Source: Amphimedon queenslandica
Taxonomy: Eukaryota; Porifera; Demospongiae; Haplosclerida; Niphatidae
NCBI RefSeq assembly: GCF_000090795.2
Contig: NW_003546271.1
Location: 69,448 to 116,526 of the forward strand
Reading direction: 5' to 3'
Length of the DNA stretch: 47,079 nt
Shown here piece by piece: positions 11,409-23,610 of the stretch (within the stretch, counting starts at the first letter, position 1; each line of letters starts with the position of its first letter). The notes below the pieces were generated by a model, which did no database searches, was not told the origin of the DNA, and saw nothing but the letters and a program-made list of their open reading frames with translations. A program made the position numbers and the translations under genes.

Positions 11409-13565
11409 TTAGACGTGAATCATGCCTTGATGTATATGGAAGGCAGCATTGCGCTTATGCTCAGCTTCAAACACATGTCTGGTGTTAAAACTGTCGAACA
11501 GATGGTTAAAAATTCTACAAAATGTCTCCATTTCACTGGTGTCCTTGTAAGGAGACTGGTTATGCTGCTCCATTGTTTCATGCTGCAACTTAAGCATGTC
11601 TGCCACAGATTCACTCAATACCTATTGGTCAGTAAATCACATAAAACAATAATGATGAGCAACAAACTTGTGCAGCAAGGTGAACATTCTTACGAGAGTA
11701 TGAAGTCAATTTAACATGTTCAAATTTAAGGCAGTTCCCAATAAACAACCCTGACTTCTCTCGACTCAAGTCATAGAGGTCTATCAAATGAGACCATAGT
11801 ATATGCTTTCCTTTGACCTATTTGTTACAATTACTATGGCATAGTTCAGACTACAAATACTTTTAAATGTCTGGTTCCATTCTTTGATGAATGTTCCCAA
11901 CAGTTACGAGTACTTTTTATCGAGTGACATATATCAGATATGAGCCAAATCTACCTACAAATCAATCAATTTACATGCAATATACAGCATTTTTTTCAAA
12001 AAACTACTTGCTGGGATCACAAATATTCTTGGTCTTGTAAATAACACTGTCTTTAATGCATTCAGGATCACTGTGAATCTTAAAAACTATCTGTTAGTAG
12101 TCGCTCAATCAGCAACAACCAGCACAACTTCTAGTTCTATCACTTTCAATTTCTTCACTGCTGTCCATACAATATCATACAAATCATGATTGCTAACAGC
12201 TACATGTACACAAAATAATAATTTTGCTCTTCATTATGAGATGATTTACTTGTAGTAGGAAACTGGCCCAAAGGGCAGTCCAATTTCATAAAAATACCCG
12301 TAACACAGACAGCCAGCATGTGTGTAGCTACATCTCTCTTGCAATCATGTTGTCCCATTACTTCTTTCTCAAAAGACGTCAACAACTTCTTTATTTCTCC
12401 TGCTTGAACATAACCAATTATATGTCCAGTAACGTTATCAAATATTAGCCCATCTGTTATCTTCATTTCATCAAATGCAAGAGATACATGCCTGTCAAAA
12501 TAATCAGAACATTTTTTGATAACCATTTTTATGAGACACACATGTACATTTGTGCAGTATTCAGATTGTTAACATTGAAGTCCTCTGACAGCTGCTGAAA
12601 ACCTTTGTTCTGGTATCCTACCATTGTTTAAACCAATTGGAATAATCTCTCAGCGTTCCTTGGGATTGTAACAACAGCATTCCTGATTCTCTCATGATAT
12701 TATATGTCTTAGGTGACAACAGCACCAGACTCAAACACCACCTTATAAATAATGGATGCCACCTCATGTCCTTAGTGTCACTCTTCATTGCAGTCACCCA
12801 CATGTACAAGTACATTGTATAATGCAAGTATAGTGTGTAAATAATATTTATATGTACCTACTTGTTGTTCCCATAACATCCTTAGAAATCATTCAGTGAT
12901 AGACCATCAACATCCCTAAGAACAGGTGATAAATCTGCCTCCAGATCAGGATCAACACTCACACCATTATCATCCATTAAAGCCTGCAGTTTATCAGTCA
13001 ATCCCTTATTGTAATGGCCAGGCGTTTCACTGTGATCCTCATAGACTGCCTTCGCTGTTGCTGTTGCGGTCTATTTAGGAAACGGTTGTTTGTTTTGGAC
13101 TTTTTGCCAACAGCTTATTAGTCTTGTAACTTCAGAGCATTGACCTGAGCTGGGCTTAATATTGGTTACAAATAAAACTCCTTTTTTCCTTCTCCACTAA
13201 AACATCACATGAAGTATGTCTCACAGTGCTAAAAGCAAGATTTGATGTGTCAAGGAAGACTTTTTTGATGCAGAGAAATTTCCCGCTTTTGCACTTGCAA
13301 AATTCCACAGAACGGTCCTCTTTGTTTCCCGGACATACGGTTGAGTTGATAAACATGTTTAAGAGTGTAGAGAAGTCATTAAGGGAAAGAATAGCATGGA
13401 TGGAAGAAAAGCAGAGCACAAAACTGGCACAGTTAAACCATTCACTTGACAGGTACACGAAAAGTCCTCCGTCACAATTAATAACTTGGCAAAAGTGATT
13501 GGTTTGCTTGAGGTGCTGGTGTCATGCCAGACAGAAAATACTCGAACCTTTTCACCTGACAATGA
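11409..13565 (-). pseudogene. P-element-like transposase, decayed
   Basis: P-type transposases cut and paste DNA with an RNase H-like catalytic domain. Read on the minus strand from high to low coordinates I see: VTEDFSCTCQVNG, VCPGNKEDRS and FSTVRHTSCDVLV (13560-13170); a region ending FLRMLWEQQV (about 12870); RWHPLFIRWCLSL and SQGTLRDYSNWF (12760-12640); SLAFDEMKI with the first catalytic Asp, then DNVTGHIIGYV (12480-12400); VVLVVAD with the second Asp, followed by a stop where Gly is expected (about 12110); DICHSIKSTRNCWEH with the third acidic position (about 11920); KHILWSHLIDLY and LTSYSRMNVHLAAQV (about 11800-11690); and a C-terminal helical part ending at 11409. At least six frame breaks or stops occur. 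An N-terminal THAP zinc finger was not found. Helitron copy 1 begins 30 bp downstream. Confidence 0.75.
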
Positions 13566-14554
13566 TGTGACATATCAGTTAAATGATGGTAGTGTCGAAC
13601 GTGCAAGGGAAAGGAACAATTCATCACTATTGTTTCAGTTGTACTTCTTCCCTATAATCATGATAGTCAAACATAAATATCACTGTATCAATGAGGTACA
13701 TACTTTCTCCAATGTTGCTAAACATGACAAAACAGTACTTGCTCTCTTGTCTATCATAGTTAGAGTTTCTGCGTTGGTAGTCTAGCGGTAAACAGTTTAT
13801 TTACTGTAATAAAGGATTGCACGGGATTAATACCTTGTCTACAAGGGTGATATTACATTCCAACTCACGTACAGGGTCTGGCTTCTTTTTGATCCGCCCT
13901 ATTCTTCTTCTGCGACCACTCCAACCAGGCATGCCAAAAATTAAAGTTATCATTAAGCCACACCCACCTATGGTGACTGATAGTGTGCTCCGTTTTAAGC
14001 TGGTCAAAGCTATTAAGAATATAAAAACACTTGCAGTACACACAAAAGTCATTAAGGAACAGATACAACAAAACAAGACATTCATAACCTCAACACTTTT
14101 CTCTACAAGTGGTTTACAAATGGCACCACTGACAATCTACTACAATGGCAATGACTCAGTCTTTGTAACTGGTACAGACAAGCAAATACCTTCAGTACTT
14201 GCAACATAGTTGTGTTCATATTATGTCTACAGGACACTGACCGAACCAGTCTACAGTCAAGTAGAAGTGGTTTGACAAAAAAATGGGAGGCCAACACATT
14301 TTGTAACATAACTTTTAAACAAAGATACTGATTGAATCTGTAAATGCGGGACTAGATAACTTATACATCAAAGATGACATGTACTTACCTAATCTGGGTA
14401 AAAGGACCACTTTCAAAAGATAAAAAATATGGTCAAGCATTCATAGAGCCACCATTTTAGCAAAGAGAATGGCACACAGGATGACATTATCCTTTGATCT
14501 TGTACTGCTTTATTGGAAACCAACTTCCTGTTTCTTATCCATGTGTGTATATAG
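13566..14554. other. Unassigned stretch with an anonymous plus-strand ORF
   Basis: The longest frame (13817-14209, +, 130 codons) reads SRTGSGFFLIRPILLL... and LTIYYNGNDSVFVTG; I do not recognise it and it has no clear signal or domain. Minus-strand frames over the same interval are shadows. It may be the N-terminal flank of the P-like relic or an unrelated insertion. No function is proposed. Confidence 0.3.
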
Positions 14555-17302
14555 TATCTATGAACTGGTAAGTCCCCACTCATAAGGTCTTTTATCAAGT
14601 TAAAATTAAATATTTCACTGCTATTTTATACTTAATGAGATGTATTTCACCATCATGGTCCATTACAAAGCCACTTAACCACTCATCTCTTTTGTTATAA
14701 CTAAAAACTTATGCAGGACGGTTTTACCAACACGTGAATTTGGATCACAAATGACGGTTGAATCTGCAATAACCTTTTTAACTTCCATAATTAAAATACT
14801 AAGTGAACATTTCTGACCATTGCAAGTGAACGTGATGCTAGTCTTCTGCATTAGAAGCTTTTTCTTGTTCCGACTTGCACTTTTAATGAATTTAAAATTT
14901 TCTCATTTTCTTACTTGGATGATAATCCTACACCTTTTAACTGAGACAGTGCTGTTTCAAATTCAGCTAATGATGTATTTAAGTGAAGCTTTGTTAGCAG
15001 ATCCTCTTCTGCTGCTTGTTCTTTCTTCAAACAGTCTCTTTTTCTCCTCAAGCATTCTCTCTTGTCTTCTTTTCGTAACCGACTTCTACATTTCAAGAAA
15101 ATCTTCTCGAACCTCTTTTCATCTCTTCATAGATATTTCATTGATGATATTCTGTCTTTCCTTTAGTAATTCATTAAACCACATCATTGAGTGATTTTTT
15201 TAATTTCCACTAGATTATTTTTGTGAGGTGAACCAAATTTGGTAGTGCAGTGCAATAATAATCATTTAAACCCAAAATTGATTCACATAAATTATTGCTG
15301 GGTTCTAAATTTTTCAAAATTTCACTTCTTGTATCAGGATTCCAATAGAGACCATCTAGTAGAAAATCCACTGCCTATGTACTGATTTTGTTCACAGACA
15401 ACGCTCCAGCTGTTATTATTGAATAAAATGATGCATTATCAGGTAAGGTCTGAATGTGTTTGTGATTTCTATGGTTAAACTCAGTATCACAATGGAGTCT
15501 TTCTTCTGAAGTGAAAACTTTAGAGTAGCGATGACACAAGCTTTCAGGACACTCCACTATTTTTTCTAAAAAAGTTGTAATTCTAAATAGTGCTTTTGCA
15601 TGTGACTTTGCCAATAAAGCTAAGTGTGCATAAACGTGATGGAACATGAAAGCATCAACTTTCAGTAACTCTAGAATACTATCATTCGATAACTTAAAAA
15701 ATACATCTCTCTCAAGTTTTGAGACTTGTCTGTCAAAGCCAGAAATTTAAAAGCAGCAGAACAAAGGAATTGTACTTTAGTTGCATTGTGAGAAGTTATA
15801 AAATATCTGCTTCCAACTTGACATGCGAGACAAAAGGTGAGGAATGCCTGATAGTAAAGCTGTTTGTTATCAATTAGACTTTAAATATAACGTAATAGTC
15901 TTGAAATTGAATATGAACTGGATACTCAGAGCATACATTATTGCCAAATATTTTACAAAACTCATAAACAAAGGTGTACGTGGTTTCCTGGAATGCCATA
16001 GAGTTATAACAAATGCTTTATGTAAAAGAACTCCTAAGTGCATAGCACAAAAGTTACGTACAATATCCAAACATTCATTGCCTGCAGAAGGAAGTTCTTT
16101 TATGTCATCTTTGCATTGCTGTAGAGATCATTCAACCGTTTTTGAGTTGACGCAGAATCAGATGTTGATGCTTCAATTATTGACCAGTTTCACATTTCAT
16201 TGTTAGGAATCCCTAATGGTTCAGCAAAAGATCGGAGCTTTATTAGTGGACTATCACTATCTGCATTAATTGTCTCAGCTTCACCATCTCGCACTTCATT
16301 AATTGAAATAACTACACCTTAAAAGCAGCAACATTTTATTTGTGTTGATTTTTATAGTGCCGTCGCTGTTCAGTTATACTCTATCTGGTTTTGATAAAAG
16401 TGTAACTTCATGAGCCATACTTATTGTTTTGAGCTCCTCTGTACTCATGTAATTTGAACAACATCCACCAGGCAATGTTAAAGCTTCCACAGTCACATCA
16501 GGAAAAAAAGCTACAAGTACGTCTTTTATTAATCTACAAATTTTACCAGGTGGTATTTGTGAAGCTAGTAACAAATAATAAAGTGTTCGTATTTCAGGAG
16601 AGTACTCATTTCCACGTTTGGTGTTAAAAGTAAAAAAATTGATCAGTTTCAGTACTTGCAGCAATTTCATCATCACTAATCGCTGTATCTTTGGCAAAAT
16701 TTAAGGCTGCTAAATTGTATTGTTACGAAGGCAACATGTTGCTCTCTGATTTCTCTCTCTGATAGTTATAATGTCTTGTTGAACATTAGCTATAAGTAAA
16801 TCCTTATTGACTATTATCTTTTTATGGCTTTTAGTTCTCTTCTTAATTGCTGTAATTAGCAGTTCTTCCTTCTTTCACGCCTATTACCATTTTTATAAAT
16901 TGTGCACATGATGATGACTGTACCTCACCTACTACTCACTGTCTCCTCAATTTGTGATTCTGAACTATAACCAGGAATGTCATATCTGTTGTCAGCAGAT
17001 AAAGACTGTTTTAGTATTCCTAATGTTAATAATAAAGCTGTGATAAGCTAGTAAATAAATTTAAGTGATCTTCCTTGAGTTTCGGGTTTATTGTGGCCAC
17101 ATCTTTTATCTTTTTCTCCGAAAATTGATGGAACTGTTGGTGAAACCATTCTCTGAACTGTTGCAGGTAAACAATCACTTCTGCCAATGTAGAGAGAGGG
17201 ATAATTTCTTTTTACTTCAATTATTTTTGACACATCGGAGGCATATTTCTCGTAGAAATCAATGAGAAATTTATAAGGAACACTTATTTTCTTTGAAGTC
17301 AT
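14555..17302 (-). pseudogene. Relic of an uncharacterised repeat-borne gene with RNase H-like motifs and Tudor-like tail
   Basis: The minus-strand fragments are collinear parts of one large protein. In order: MTSKKISVPYKFLIDFYEKY (17302); an Arg/Lys helix (about 16850-16800); YSPEIRTLYYLLLASQIPP with a long helical domain to LSKPDR (16697-16380); NSDGT, then GVVISINEVRDGEAE (16350-16270); EASTSDSASTQKRLN (about 16160); IVRNFCAMHLGVLLHKAF (about 16060-16010); a helical domain with HHVYAHLALLA (15640) and NNLCESILGLND (about 15270); a Lys/Arg/Glu coiled coil (15180-14930, KRRQERMLEEKKRLFEE); ADSTVICDPNSRVGKTVLHKF; and DEWLSGFVMDHDGEIHLIKY, like a Tudor/chromo-type barrel (about 14750-14650). 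The series SDGT / SDSAS / NFCAMHLG has the layout of an RNase H-fold transposase, but that is inference. I recall similar unnamed proteins in several animals but cannot name the family. There are many frameshifts and stops. Confidence 0.5.
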
Positions 17303-17439
17303 TGTTACAATATTGAGGTATTGTCTTCCGATGACAAATAAAGTTGAAAAATGGAAAGTCTGGTGGAATTGAAGTACCTATCCGTACTTTATTCTCAGCA
17401 AAAAATATTGCAAAATTTATGACTGGCTACAAAGATATA

Positions 17440-18293
17440 TAGTGGAACCTCAGAATAACTTTACTTTCTTATAAAAAATGATGGGCAGTAGACAGCAGAG
17501 TAAGCTGGGTATCAAATTGCAGAACAAGAGAGGAGAATAAGAAAATATGTTTGCAGAAAATGTTTAAAAATGAGGGAAAGACTATTAAAGGTAATTAACT
17601 GTGCTCCTGAATAGTAAGATTGTAAAATAAGAGTGTCAGAGCATAATGTGAGAAGACACCATTGTTACAGCGGGTGGGTGTCTTTTTACGACCAGTGGCC
17701 GTAGCCCCCAGGTCGTTCTGTAATTGATTTCACCCACTTGCGATATATATTTATATGTCAACAAATACATTTCTTCTATACACGTTGTATTGGAGAAACA
17801 ACAAGCCTTAGCAACCACCTGCCCACGCTACATAAGTGGTGTGGTCACAGCAAACAAAATGGTGGTTTGAACATGGGACAAAGTTATGAGCTTTCTAACA
17901 GGGAAAGAACATTGAGATACTTTCTAAAGTCTTTTCTGGAAGCATAAGTAGGTAAAGACAACCTTCATAAGTCTTAATAAGAATCCAGCTGTACTTGCAA
18001 AGTGGTGAAAACAATTATAGGAATATTCCAACACCTGTTACGCTTGTTAATTGATTATGATATCATATGATGTCACAGAACTAGTGTGCACGCGTCGCCA
18101 CGCCCACTTTTCATTAAATGGAAATAAAATGGAATCTTGGTCATAAAAAAGCTTTTGTTATTTCGTAACAAAGGAGTTTTCATTACAAGGCGGTCTGTTT
18201 TCATTGAAAAACTGGGGAAATGTGTTGGTACATTAAATTTTTTCCATTATAAGGAGGTTTTCATTAGAGAAGTTCCATAATCAGGTTTCACTG
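17440..18293. mobile_element. Non-autonomous pogo-like element
   Basis: The ends are imperfect inverted repeats: left TAGTGGAACCTCAGAATAAC at 17440, right reverse complement CAGTGAAACCTGATTATGG ending at 18293, both flanked by TA. CAGTG-AACCT ends with TA target sites are usual for pogo-group Tc1/mariner elements. Internal ORFs are short and unrecognised; no transposase is present, so it would depend on a transposase supplied elsewhere. Confidence 0.5.
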
Positions 18294-18325
18294 TACTCTA
18301 AAATGAAAAACCGATAATCACAAAA

Positions 18326-18562
18326 TGTGACCATAATTGACAAAAGGTACCTTACGGCGGATAGGAAAATTGGTCTAAAGCCAAAAAAATCCACCTTCCT
18401 GAGCTCCATTAATTATAAAATTACTCCAGAGGATGCAAAAAGTTACTATGTAACTTCTAGAAACAATGGTTGTCTAACAGAGCACTCACAGGTTGATATT
18501 TTTCATTATAATGATAAATTTAGAAATCCACCATAAGGTACCTTTTTTCAATTATGGTCACA
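18326..18562. mobile_element. MITE, 237 bp
   Basis: Inverted ends about 36 bp long: left TGTGACCATAATTGAC then AAAGGTACCTTA, right TAAGGTACCTTTTTT then CAATTATGGTCACA. An apparent open frame of 69 codons across it is probably fortuitous. No clear target duplication is visible (flanks are A-rich). Confidence 0.75.
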
Positions 18563-18983
18563 AATGACTTCAAAAGTCTGTGTAAAACTTACCAATGACT
18601 TGACTGTGACAATAAGCCAAGTACTACCAAGTTTTTGTAATTAGAAAACCTAAAAAAGAAGTTGAAAATAAGTGTAAAACTCCGCAGCGAGTAACACCAT
18701 AAATTATGTAAATATTTCAATTATTGGTTAATTAATTAAAAGTTTATTATTTATTTTTGTAGAAAAAAAGCTATGAACTACAGAAATTTTACTAGTTCTG
18801 CAACTAGTAAGTGGTGAACAACTTCCCTGAATAATTAAAAGACATAAAGGAGGTTCATTTTTTTAGTTGTGAGCCCTACATGAGGTCTTTCTTTTCAAAG
18901 AATCCCAGGCTGTCAACGGACCCTCATGATGCTAGTTAGTTTATGCTTGAAACTGACTTCTTAATCAAGTATTTCAATTATCA
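18563..18983. other. Non-coding stretch, nothing recognised
   Basis: AT-rich, no ORF or element end that I can support. Confidence 0.4.
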
Positions 18984-19760
18984 TTGCTAGCAGATACTCT
19001 TGCTGATACCAGGGATTCTGAAATTGAAATTGATATATCACTGCAATCAGAGGATACATGCCATACTACAGAATTGCGGACTAAAGAGAGCAGTTCCACA
19101 CTGCAAATAGATGAGTGTAGAATAAATGATAATAACAGCTTGTTGATCCAGGAAAGACTGATCAAAAAAATTGAGTATGACTTGCCTTTCAATCACATGC
19201 CTTTACCTTCAGTTTTTCCAAGTGCCTATGCCAATTGCTGAATGAGAAAATGTATTGTGGACTAGTTAAGGAAATACTCTAACTTCTGATATAGTCGTTT
19301 CCTGAATGGTGTCTTTTGTGCCCCATGTTCAATTGTCCTGATCCCCACAGCATCCAATTTTCTGTGTTTGGCAGATCTCGAGCCTTTTGCTAAGCAGTAT
19401 GGTACCACAATAACAGGGAACCAGCTCAAAGTAGAAGATAACTTAGTGAAGCAACTGACCCTGACACTTGAATTTCTTGTAGCTTTCAGGAGTTATCTTC
19501 AATCATGCCAACCAGCATACACAATTATCTTCAAATTGACTCAAATTGCTTTGACAGTAGCAGTAACTAGTGCAGAAAGTTGGCTGTCTTTTTTTGCCCT
19601 TAAGCTTATCAAGACTTGTCTCAGAAGTAGGATGGTGGAAGATTGACTCTCATCATTGACTGTCTTGTCCATAGAGAGAGAGATAGCTATGACCATTGAC
19701 TTAAATGGAGTTGTAGATTCATTTGCAGCGACAGAAAAGTAGAGACGAATCGTTTTGAAC
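18984..19760 (+). pseudogene. hAT transposase C-terminal fragment
   Basis: The second half gives a hAT dimerisation region: LEPFAKQYGTTITG (19368 on), then FKLTQIALTVAVTSAESWLS, ALKLIKTCLRSRM and, after a stop and a frame shift over an AGAGAGAG run near 19672-19683, LSSLTVLSIERE ... MTIDLNGVVDSFAATEK. In hAT transposases the equivalent stretch ends the catalytic domain and mediates dimer formation. The first frame (18984-19241) is Ser/Asp/Glu-rich and may be the preceding part, less surely. The catalytic D and E of the upstream domain are absent, so this is a 3' fragment. It resembles the TTF/ZMYM-associated hAT group, the same general group as the relic at 43998-45400. Confidence 0.65.
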
Positions 19761-19939
19761 TGACTAGCAGTGAGTATGGTAGTGACTAAACTCTGAGTCC
19801 AATTTACACACCCCTTTGTTGTATTTACGTTTACAATGGCATTATGCTATTATTTTGTTATCACTTACTTGACCAGACCATCTAATTACCCCACCCATCT
19901 TATAATTGCCCACCGTGAAATTAAGTCGTGGGTCCGTCT

Positions 19940-20047
19940 GTGCATACCATCCCCAAAAACATCAGTCGATAAATCAATAATGGCTGTATTTAGTGAGAAG
20001 CCCTGACATTTATGTTTAGCAATAGCATAAGAAAGTATAAGGGAAAG
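19940..20047 (-). pseudogene. Orphan 108-bp fragment of Helitron PIF1 helicase (motifs V-VI)
   Basis: This stretch is close to 5712-5820 of Helitron copy 1 and includes CCATCCCCAAAAACATCAGT and GATAAATCAATAATGGCTG unchanged. On the minus strand it covers the motif V region, but no other Helitron sequence flanks it on either side. Confidence 0.8.
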
Positions 20048-21256
20048 TGGTCCAGCATGAGAAAATCAACCAATTGGCGGGCATGACGGAAACTAAGTTG
20101 TTCTTACCATATGAAAGCATAAAAGTTGCTTTTGCCAATGGTATTTCAGATGCCTCGATCGGATCTAAACCTGCTCAGTTACAAGCAAGAGCACCTTCTC
20201 ACTAACCATTACATACAGAAGGTTAGCATCTTGTAAAATCCCGTATTTTGGGGATATCCTGAAAACACATGCTCCATTCCTTATGTTAAAATTCCTTATG
20301 TCTGCTCGCAATCTATGTGAAAGGACTTTTGCATATTAATTGAGTCTTTCAAGGCATGTGAAAACAGTTCATGGGGCCACCGTGGTAGAGAGTGGCTCGG
20401 TGTTTTGTAATGAATGTCATGACAGGTAAATAATTTAACGTAGTATCCTAGGACCTAGAAATAAATTTTGTAAAATACAAGCACACTTCAGATTCTATGA
20501 TACTTTGGAGTAGGTATCACTATCAGTACAAGCAAAGTATAGACTTCCTTACTGCCTTACTTTAGAGAACAATGAATATGTCAATACTTATATTTTGTTG
20601 GAGGCAGTTGTGTGCTAATGATAATGGGCGTGACACTGAAATAAATAATATACTGTATAGCACTTTAATTTGGTTGAGTTTTATGTTAGCCATTGGCAGT
20701 TCGCAAGCAAAATTGCCAATATTAAAGCTGCCAATCATTAATGTAATGCAAATGTACACAAAAATTACCAAATTAAAAACAGCCAATTACAATTTTGCAG
20801 CAAAATCACCATAATAAAGTGCCACCAAAATAAAGCATAATACAGTATAATAGCCCTTTTGCGGGTGGGGCAAGCCCTGTAGATACAATATAAACACTGT
20901 GATTCTTCATTTCTGCCTCAAATGCTTTACACTGATTGTGTTGTAATAGTTCATCATATGCATCATGCATTGCATGACAGTTCAGTGGCTATAATGCACT
21001 CAGGCCACTGCTGGTTTAATCAGAAGTATTCCACCTATGAATTAGCTGAATGAGTGTTTATTTATATTTAAATTTTTTTACTATTTTAGTTTTCTAAATT
21101 AAAAGGATCTGATATTGCACTTAAATAATTCTTATAATAAGACTAGCGCCAATACTTCTACTGTAACCGATCTGAGAAATACGTCCCAAATGGTGCAGGA
21201 ATCGTCAATTAAAATTGCAAGGATAGTGTAAAATTGGTAAACAATGCTCTGCTTAT
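20048..21256. other. Unassigned stretch
   Basis: Short unrecognised frames only (80 codons or fewer). At about 20690-20850 the words GCCAAT, AAATTAAA and ATAAAG recur in a way typical of decayed MITE ends, but I cannot define termini. Confidence 0.3.
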
Positions 21257-23380
21257 ATGAAGGCTTATCAAGACCTTCACTCAGATGCTGTTTATGTAGA
21301 GTATTGCTCTCATCATCACAATCATAAAATGCAGTTAATCCACTTGACAATGGATGGCCAGTTGCAATCGAAAATAGCAACTAAGCTGCATGAAGGAATT
21401 TCTGAAAAGATAATACTTGATGACATCAGAGATAGTGTGACGAGTAGCGTTAGATGAGAACACTTGGTTTCAATCATAGATATTCAGAATATCGGTCGTC
21501 AGTATAATGTTGAAGGAATACAGCGACATCGAAATGATCTTCAGTGTCGATATATGGGTTGAAGAGATGAGAAACGAATCGTATAATCCAAGTTTGCTTT
21601 ACAAGACCCAAGGGGTTGAACCAGGTAACGATGTTGATAACATAGCCAAAAATGTTATCCTGTTGTGTCTACAAACTGAATTTCGAAAAGAAATGGCAAA
21701 GAAGTTTGGAAATGGCAAAGTCATATTCATTGATTCAACACACAGCACAACAATGTACAATTTCTTGCTAATTACTGTAACAGTTGTTGACGAATTTGAT
21801 GCACGTGTACCCATTGCATGGGCCATCAGCAATGATGAAGATCAGATCAAGTTTTTTAAAATCGATCAAGGCCATTGTTGGAAATCTCAAGCCAAAATTC
21901 TTCATGTCTGATTGGACTGACCAATTCTATAATTCGTGGATCAGTGTGTTTCAGGGCGGAAGAATTCACAACCATATGTACATGGCACATTGACAAAGCA
22001 TGGAGAAAAAAGTTGACTGAGTTAGTTTAGTCTACAGCAGCCAGAATTAGTTTCTACCACTACTTGCGTGTTATAATGCAGGAAACAGGTACAGACAATT
22101 TTGAGCTACTTTTTCAGCAGTTTCTTTTATATCATCAGAATGAAGAATTAAGTGTTGAAAAGGATAAAAAAGAAAGCTTTTTGGATTACTTCAGCTCTAC
22201 CTACGTGCCATGTACACAGCAGTGGGCATATTCATATCGATTCGGAGCTGGAGTCAATGCTAATATGTATGTTGAAAGCTTTCACCGTGTCCTTAAAATC
22301 ATTTATTTGAAAAATAAGCAAAATCGAAGAGTAGACTGTTTGTTATCCGTTTTGTTGCGTTTTGCTAAGAATAAGGCTTTTGACCGAGTTAGTAAATTGG
22401 AGAATGGAAAATCCACTATCGCATCAAGGAAAATATTGAACGACACAAATCAGCTGAAGAAATGCATAGGTAAAGTATCTCTGATTCTGGGAGATTGCAT
22501 GGTAAAGAAAAATAGTGATTGAAACTCATGGCTAGTGGCATCACAATCATCTGAAGATAAAGTCTACACTGTAAGAAGTGTTGTTGAGGAGTGCTCATGC
22601 CAACTAAAGTGTTCGTTATGCAATGCATGTGTTCATATGTACATATATACATGTGTCAATTCCTATTTGCAAAGGACTGTGTGTAAACACTCACACTTAA
22701 AGCAGCTTCATTTAAATAGCTTGAGAAGTTGCAAAATGCCACAGCTTGAGAAAGACAGACAAGAAAGAGATCTTGCACAGGGCACATTGACTACTGATTG
22801 CTCTGTGACTGATGGTAACATTGAAAAACTGAAATCTGCTGAATACTTCGTTCTCATTCTTAAATCATCAGCAGACATTAGGCTTAACAACCAAAAAAAT
22901 GGTATTAATGATGCATTATATGAGCTGCAAATTCTTGTTGATTCTTCCATTAACCATGAAGCACTTTCAACTCCCAAAAACATGTGATGGCAGCTGTATC
23001 AAGTCAGAAGACAATTGAGAAGCAATCTACCCCTATTAACGAGATATCTTTTAATGTCTGCAAGCGTCCAGCACCAAATGCTAACCATGAAAAGCCAAAC
23101 AGATTTTTTCCACCAATGAGAAGAGGCCAATCATTAAGCAATGGGCTAAACCTTCTTTAGTAGAAGAAGAACAATGTATTGACACACTGAATGAAGTTGA
23201 AGTTACATTTTGCGCAATATGTTAAGGGTAAGATGATCCCAACAATGGAAAGAACTTTGTATGTTGGATCCAATGTACTGAGTGTGGTGTGTGGGTGCAT
23301 AAGTCTTGTTCGGGTATATTGGGCAAGGATTGTGATGATTTCTTTTGTGAAAATTGTTCTACAAAATTTTTTTATTTGAT
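21257..23380 (+). pseudogene. MULE (Mutator-like) transposase with SWIM and PHD-like fingers
   Basis: In plus-strand order: N-terminal region with YVEYCSHHHNHK and ATKLHEGISEKIILDDIRD (21275-21440); DIWVEEMRN; first catalytic Asp in VIFIDSTHSTTMYNF (about 21720-21765) followed by VPIAWAISNDED; second Asp in FFMSDWTDQFYNSW (about 21900-21940); CTWHIDKAWRKKLTE after a frame shift (about 21990); catalytic Glu in ANMYVESFHRVLK (about 22260-22297). Then a SWIM-type finger (CSCQLKCSLCNAC, 22592-22630) and a C-terminal PHD-like finger (FCAIC, then WIQCTECGVWVHKSC, DDFFCENC; 23208-23367). The catalytic DDE and zinc-binding residues remain. At least four frame shifts or stops, two of them inside the PHD-like finger just after its first Cys pair, make it inactive. 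MULEs excise by cut and paste; long TIRs were not found around it. Confidence 0.82.
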
Positions 23381-23494
23381 AATTTTTTTGGAAATTATCA
23401 GTCTTAATTTTATTATGCACATGTAAAGTATGGGATTTTACTGAATGGGTTATGCTTTTTCACTTTAAAAAAATTCATCTTTCACATAGTTTGT

Positions 23495-23610
23495 GAGTCC
23501 CTACTGAGCTACGTACACTTACTAAGTTAGGACTGAGTCCCCTACTAATGCTAGGAGTCCCTTAATTATGTTAGGAGTCCACTAGTCGGCTTAGGAGCCC
23601 CCAAGTTTTG
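23495..23610 (+). repeat. Short tandem repeat, about 20-22 bp, four or five units
   Basis: Repeated units of the form GTTAGGAGTCCC(T/A)... with variants GCTAGGAGTCCC, GTTAGGAGTCCAC and CTTAGGAGCCCCC. It follows the MULE PHD-like finger by about 120 bp. It might be a sub-terminal repeat of that element, but no inverted partner was seen. Confidence 0.55.

Noticed and set aside
13768..13835. tRNA-like A box (TAGTCTAGCGGT) that might mark a tRNA gene or tRNA-derived SINE
   Set aside because: No B box of the GGTTCGANTCC type and no cloverleaf within the following 80 bases.
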